From NCBI GenBank assembly GCA_036852015.1, contig JAANDG010000159.1, positions 1-64,000 of the forward strand: 64,000 nt of DNA, written 5' to 3'. Source of the stretch: Pelodera strongyloides (lineage: Eukaryota; Nematoda; Chromadorea; Rhabditida; Rhabditidae). Below are positions 59,031-64,000 of this stretch, one piece after another; positions within the stretch are counted from its first letter, which is position 1, and the number at the start of each line of letters is the position of its first letter. The translations under genes and the position numbers were made by a program. A model generated the notes under the pieces. The model made no database searches, was not told the origin of the DNA, and was given only the letters and a program-made list of their open reading frames with translations.

Positions 59031-62000
59031 CTATGGTTGTTTATGAACCAACTCGAGCTTGACATCCTTGTGTGGGAAGTATCTGTGATGAGCGCCACTA
59101 AAAAAGTAATCAACAACATTACGATAGTAAATCATAGCAATGAATGAAACCAGCGTTTAACAGTGCTCTGTTAAGGAGTCCAAGTAATCCCAGACACCAT
59201 ATACAACAACCCTGATTTTAAAACGTTGTCGTTTAACCAAATTGTGAAGAAGATAAACGCAGAACCGTAGATTAGTCAATATTTCATTACAAAAAAACTT
59301 ACAAATCAAAGAGGAACAAGCGGACGCGACGGTCGATTTTGTTCAAACGGTTGTACTCGTCGTCGGTTAATCTGAAAGAGAAATATGGGCAATTTGCAAC
59401 TATTTATATTTCAGTCACGTCTGAATGCCATTTGATCACGATTTACGTGACAGGAGACATTGGAGGTCATGACATGTATTACTCTGCTCCTCCCCCGCAG
59501 GTCATGACATGTATTACTCTGCTCCTCACCCGCACGGTGCCCTGTACACTTTCCCGCAGAGTGCGGGTTTGCAGGGCCGCACATGCGGGAAGTCTGCTGC
59601 ACAGTTGGGCGAACAAAATCGTCAGAAAATGTAATTTCAGCAAAGTGTGCGGGAAAGTCTGTGCGCACACCGTGCTGGAAAGTATGCGCGCACACCAGAC
59701 CATGCGGGAAAGTGCGCGCGCAGGGACAAAACGTGCGGGGAAAGTCTGCGTCGCACTATGCGCCCGGAACGTAGCACTAGAATTTGCATGAAAAATTTGA
59801 AATCGAAAAACTCACTTGAAGTCGAAAATCTGAATGTTTTCGAGAACGCGGTCGGGACGGACGGATTTCGGAATTGCAGAAATTCCTCGCTGCGTCAAGT
59901 GACGAAGGAGAATCTGTAATTGATTTTTATTTCCATTGGGATAGAATATTTATGCAAACTTATCTCTCAATCAGTAGGTGGCTCGCCAGCATAGTTACAG
60001 CTCAAAAGCGTGGGAATGGGCCAGGAATGCGTTACATGCGTTCCTACACGGCGCACGGCGAATTTTAGGTGTTATTTATCGCAACGGATATGAAACGTTC
60101 TACTACATCCCATTTCATTATGTGACCAATGGCTCATGTAAGGTCCCAATGCCACAAATCTATAAAAATAGACCCGACCTGTGCCGGGGTCTTATGGTAT
60201 TTCCTGGCGAGTTCCTGTACTAATGGGTCCTCCATTGGTTCACCCTCTGGCCAAGTACCGTCAGGACGAGCATTCTTACGGCCTAACAATAAAATACAGT
60301 AGTTAGTCTGACAAAAAGTCTACCGAATTTAAGAGTTCCTAGCAATACACCAATGTGTATTTCATATTTTTTATAAAACCACACTAGTTCTGGAACGCCT
60401 TTCTACAGAATGAAATTCGGAAAGTCTTAAAGACTGAACGACGCCACGATTCAGATTATATTTTGCAATTACGAATTACAAATAAAACAATCATTTTCCA
60501 ATCGCTATCGCTAGAGGCTAGAGGGCACCTCTACCTGGAGATCCAATGGGTGCATAGGCAGTGAAGGAAATGTTCAGTTTTCTGCACAACTCGTGCAGCT
60601 CGAACTGAGGCCAGTAGATGTGACATTCCACCTGAAAAGGAGTAAATTAAGAAAGAAAACACTAGGCTGAAAAGGTATAGCGAATAAGATATTCTAACAG
60701 TAAGTAGCCAATTGTAAGTACTTTATGTTGACATGCAGTCATTACTGTGTCTAACAGCTATAGGCTGTGACTTTGCTGCGAGCAACAGGTCTGCGACTAA
60801 CTTTAATTCGTTTGCAGAAAGTTTGCTGAAAGCTTAAACATAAGAAAGTTCGATCCTCAAGTTGGCGCAAAAGTTCACACGCTATTTATGTTTTGATGTG
60901 ATCAAAGGTGACATCTAGGCTAGAAGAACAGATAAAAATTCTCAATAAGCACTTACTTAAGTGCTAAGGAAGGTAAGTTACCTGCAGGTTAGAGGGCTTC
61001 ACTTCGGCCTTCTCATAGAGGTCCTTGACTTGTTCGTCATTGAAGTTCGACAACCCGAGGGCCTAAAATTATCGATCGAGGGCCACTTAGGCCATCGTAT
61101 GATAAATGAAGATAGCTAATAATAAAACACACGTGAGATAATTGCCAGGCGGTAATTAATCCTGCAGGTTAGAGGGCTTCACTTCGGCCTTCTCATAGAG
61201 GTCCTTGACTTGTTCGTCATTGAAGTTCGACAACCCGAGGGCCTAAAATTATCGATCGAGGGCCACTTAGGCCATCGTATGATAAATGAAGATAGCTAAT
61301 AATAAAACACACGTGAGATAATTGCCAGGCGGTAATTAATCCTGCAGGTTAGAGGGCTTCACTTCGGCCTTCTCATAGAGGTCCTTGACTTGTTCGTCAT
61401 TGAAGTTCGACAACCCGAGGGCCTACAATTATCTAATTGGCTACCGTATGATAAATGAAGATAGCTAATAATAAAACACATGTGAGATAATTGCCAGGCG
61501 GTAATTAATCCTGCAGGTTAGAGGGCTTCACTTCGGCCTTCTCATAGAGGTCCTTGACTTGTTCGTCATTGAAGTTCGACAACCCGAGGGCCTACAATTA
61601 TCTAATTGGCTACCGTATGATAAATGAAGATAGCTAATAATAAAACACACGTGAGATAATTGCCAGGCGGTAATTAATCCTGCAGGTTAGAGGGCTTCAC
61701 TTCGGCCTTCTCATAGAGGTCCTTGACTTGTTCGTCATTGAAGTTCGACAACCCGAGGGCCTACAATTATCTAATTGGCTACCGTATGATAAATGAAGAT
61801 AGCTAATAATAAAACACATGTGAGATAATTGCCAGGCGGTAATTAATTCTGCAGGTTAGAGGGCTTCACTTCGGCCTTCTCATAGAGGTCCTTGACTTGT
61901 TCGTCATTGAAGTTCGACAACCCGAGGGCCTACAATTATCTAATTGGCTACCGTATGATAAATGAAGATAGCTAATAATAAAACACACGTGAGATAATTG

Positions 62001-64000
62001 CCAGGCGGTAATTAATCCTGCAGGTTAGAGGGCTTCACTTCGGCCTTCTCATAGAGGTCCTTGACTTGTTCGTCATTGAAGTTCGACAACCCGAGGGCCT
62101 ACAATTATCTAATTGGCTACCGTATGATAAATGAAGATAGCTAATAATAAAACACACGTGAGATAATTGCCAGGCGGTAATTAATCCTGCAGGTTAGAGG
62201 GCTTCACTTCGGCCTTCTCATAGAGGTCCTTGACTTGTTCGTCATTGAAGTTCGACAACCCGAGGGCCTACAATTATCTAATTGGCTACCGTATGATAAA
62301 TGAAGATAGCTAATAATAAAACACACGTGAGATAATTGCCAGGCGGTAATTAATCCTGCAGGTTAGAGGGCTTCACTTCGGCCTTCTCATAGAGGTCCTT
62401 GACTTGTTCGTCATTGAAGTTCGACAACCCGAGGGCCTACAATTATCTAATTGGCTACCGTATGATAAATGAAGATAGCTAATAATAAAACACACGTGAG
62501 ATAATTGCCAGGCGGTAATTAATCCTGCAGGTTAGAGGGCTTCACTTCGGCCTTCTCATAGAGGTCCTTGACTTGTTCGTCATTGAAGTTCGACAACCCG
62601 AGGGCCTACAATTATCTAATTGGCTACCGTATGATAAATGAAGATAGCTAATAATAAAACACACGTGAGATAATTGCCAGGCGGTAATTAATCCTGCAGG
62701 TTAGAGGGCTTCACTTCGGCCTTCTCATAGAGGTCCTTGACTTGTTCGTCATTGAAGTTCGACAACCCGAGGGCCTACAATTATCTAATTGGCTACCGTA
62801 TGATAAATGAAGATAGCTAATAATAAAACACACGTGAGATAATTGCCAGGCGGTAATTAATCCTGCAGGTTAGAGGGCTTCACTTCGGCCTTCTCATAGA
62901 GGTCCTTGACTTGTTCGTCATTGAAGTTCGACAACCCGAGGGCCTACAATTATCTAATTGGCTACCGTATGATAAATGAAGATAGCTAATAATAAAACAC
63001 ACGTGAGATAATTGCCAGGCGGTAATTAATCCTGCAGGTTAGAGGGCTTCACTTCGGCCTTCTCATAGAGCTCCTTGACTTGTTCGTCATTGAAGTTCGA
63101 CAACCCGAGGGCCTACAATTATCTAATTGGCTACCGTATGATAAATGAAGATAGCTAATAATAAAACACACGTGAGATAATTGCCAGGCGGTAATTAATC
63201 CTGCAGGTTAGAGGGCTTCACTTCGGCCTTCTCATAGAGGTCCTTGACTTGTTCGTCATTGAAGTTCGACAACCCGAGGGCCTACAATTATCTAATTGGC
63301 TACCGTATGATAAATGAAGATAGCTAATAATAAAACACACGTGAGATAATTGCCAGGCGGTAATTAATCCTGCAGGTTAGAGGGCTTCACTTCGGCCTTC
63401 TCATAGAGGTCCTTGACTTGTTCGTCATTGAAGTTCGACAAACCGAGGGCCTACAATTATCTAATTGGCTACCGTATGATAAATGAAGATAGCTAATAAT
63501 AAAACACACGTGAGATAATTGCCAGGCGGTAATTAATCCTGCAGGTTAGAGGGCTTCACTTCGGCCTTCTCATAGAGGTCCTTGACTTGTTCGTCATTGA
63601 AGTTCGACAACCCGAGGGCCTACAATTATCTAATTGGCTACCGTATGATAAATGAAGATAGCTAATAATAAAACACACGTGAGATAATTGCCAGGCGGTA
63701 ATTAATCCTGCAGGTTAGAGGGCTTCACTTCGGCCTTCTCATAGAGGTCCTTGACTTGTTCGTCATTGAAGTTCGACAACCCGAGGGCCTACAATTATCT
63801 AATTGGCTACCGTATGATAAATGAAGATAGCTAATAATAAAACACACGTGAGATAATTGCCAGGCGGTAATTAATCCTGCAGGTTAGAGGGCTTCACTTC
63901 GGCCTTCTCATAGAGGTCCTTGACTTGTTCGTCATTGAAGTTCGACAACCCGAGGGCCTACAATTATCTAATTGGCTACCGTATGATAAATGAAGATAGC
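59031..64000 (-). CDS. Aldo-keto reductase, C-terminal half (5' part beyond window)
   Basis: NAD(P)H-dependent oxidoreductase of the AKR TIM-barrel family. Exons in transcription order: 60982-61062 (the copy with a working donor), 60535-60631, 60179-60282, 59816-59913, 59303-59371 and 59031-59097, all in phase, about 171 aa. The 81-nt exon encodes ALGLSNFNDEQVKDLYEKA and on to PSNLQ, the family strand with SNF, whose Ser and Asn contact the nicotinamide. Then come VECHIYWPQFEL, SFTAYAPIGSPGR, ILLRHLTQRGISAIPKSVR (IPKS signature; its Lys binds the NADPH phosphate), IQIFDFKLTDDEY and GAHHRYFPH. The end at HKQP is usual for the family. The catalytic Asp, Tyr, Lys and His lie in exons beyond 64000. 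Splicing from the missing upstream exon must cross the repeated-exon array. Confidence 0.92.
59460..59765. repeat. Short duplications inside an aldo-keto reductase intron
   Basis: GTCATGACATGTATTACTCT plus GCTCCTC occurs twice in tandem (59467 and 59501). After it, the word TGCGGGAAAGT or a variant recurs about six times between 59548 and 59750, with GCGCGCACAC between some copies. Open frames on both strands are compositional. Confidence 0.6.
60981..64000 (-). repeat. Tandem array of 18 units, each with the same 81-nt aldo-keto reductase exon
   Basis: Unit starts (CCTGCAGG or CTGCAGG edge): 60981, 61161, 61341, 61510, then every 169 bp to 63876; the first two periods are 180 bp. Each unit holds the 81-nt exon plus 88-99 bp of the intron upstream of it. 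All copies have a TAG acceptor before GCCCTCGGG. Only the 60981 copy is followed by GTAACT; all others run CTGCAG into GATTAATTACC, which lacks GT and puts TAA in frame one codon past the exon. Exon changes are few: G to C at 63071 (Asp to Glu) and a silent change near 63442. The spacers are equally uniform. The unit boundary sits exactly at the exon's 3' end. The array continues past the window. Confidence 0.97.

Noticed and set aside
60981..64000. CRISPR array or ordinary intergenic satellite
   Set aside because: Units are wholly repeated, with no variable spacers, and each contains a coding exon continuous with a eukaryotic gene.

Overview
The window is nuclear DNA from a chromadorean nematode. 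The evidence is short introns with polypyrimidine-TTTCAG acceptors, ATG codons lying 0-19 bases after such acceptors (the usual spliced-leader arrangement), two nematode-type transthyretin-like (TTR) genes, and a nematode-type fused APS kinase/ATP sulfurylase. I see no bacterial, viral or organellar genes. The species cannot be named from this sequence.

Layout. 1-12.5 kb is gene-poor: simple repeats, a GC-rich minisatellite, a 42-bp repeat patch, tRNA-like copies and a doubtful spliced unit on the minus strand. At 12.5-15.2 kb lies a nine-exon minus-strand gene for an unrecognised basic, serine-rich protein (325 aa), divergent from the 27-exon coatomer gamma gene at 16.3-27.0 kb (872 aa). Two secreted TTR-like genes follow (28.3-29.9 and 33.5-34.8 kb). 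After 5.6 kb of intergenic DNA comes PAPS synthase (40.5-51.7 kb, 668 aa), whose first intron holds about 2.4 kb of 109-bp satellite. On the minus strand follow a four-exon cysteine-rich zinc-finger gene (53.6-57.9 kb, 504 aa) and the 3' half of an aldo-keto reductase gene (59.0 kb to the window end).

The most unusual structure is at 60,981-64,000. One 81-nt in-frame aldo-keto reductase exon, carrying the family SNF motif, is repeated 18 times with its upstream intron sequence. The first two units are 180 bp and the rest 169 bp, and the array runs off the window. Every copy keeps a 3' splice site, but only the copy next to the rest of the gene keeps a GT donor.

The window is also rich in palindromic non-autonomous elements. 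Many are bounded by TTAA and some are nested or joined end to end.

The genes do not form one pathway. Coatomer gamma is a COPI vesicle coat subunit, PAPS synthase makes the sulfate donor for sulfotransferases, the TTR-like proteins are secreted, and the aldo-keto reductase is an NADPH-type oxidoreductase. Coding exons of the main genes were joined by hand; reading phase is kept across every junction reported.
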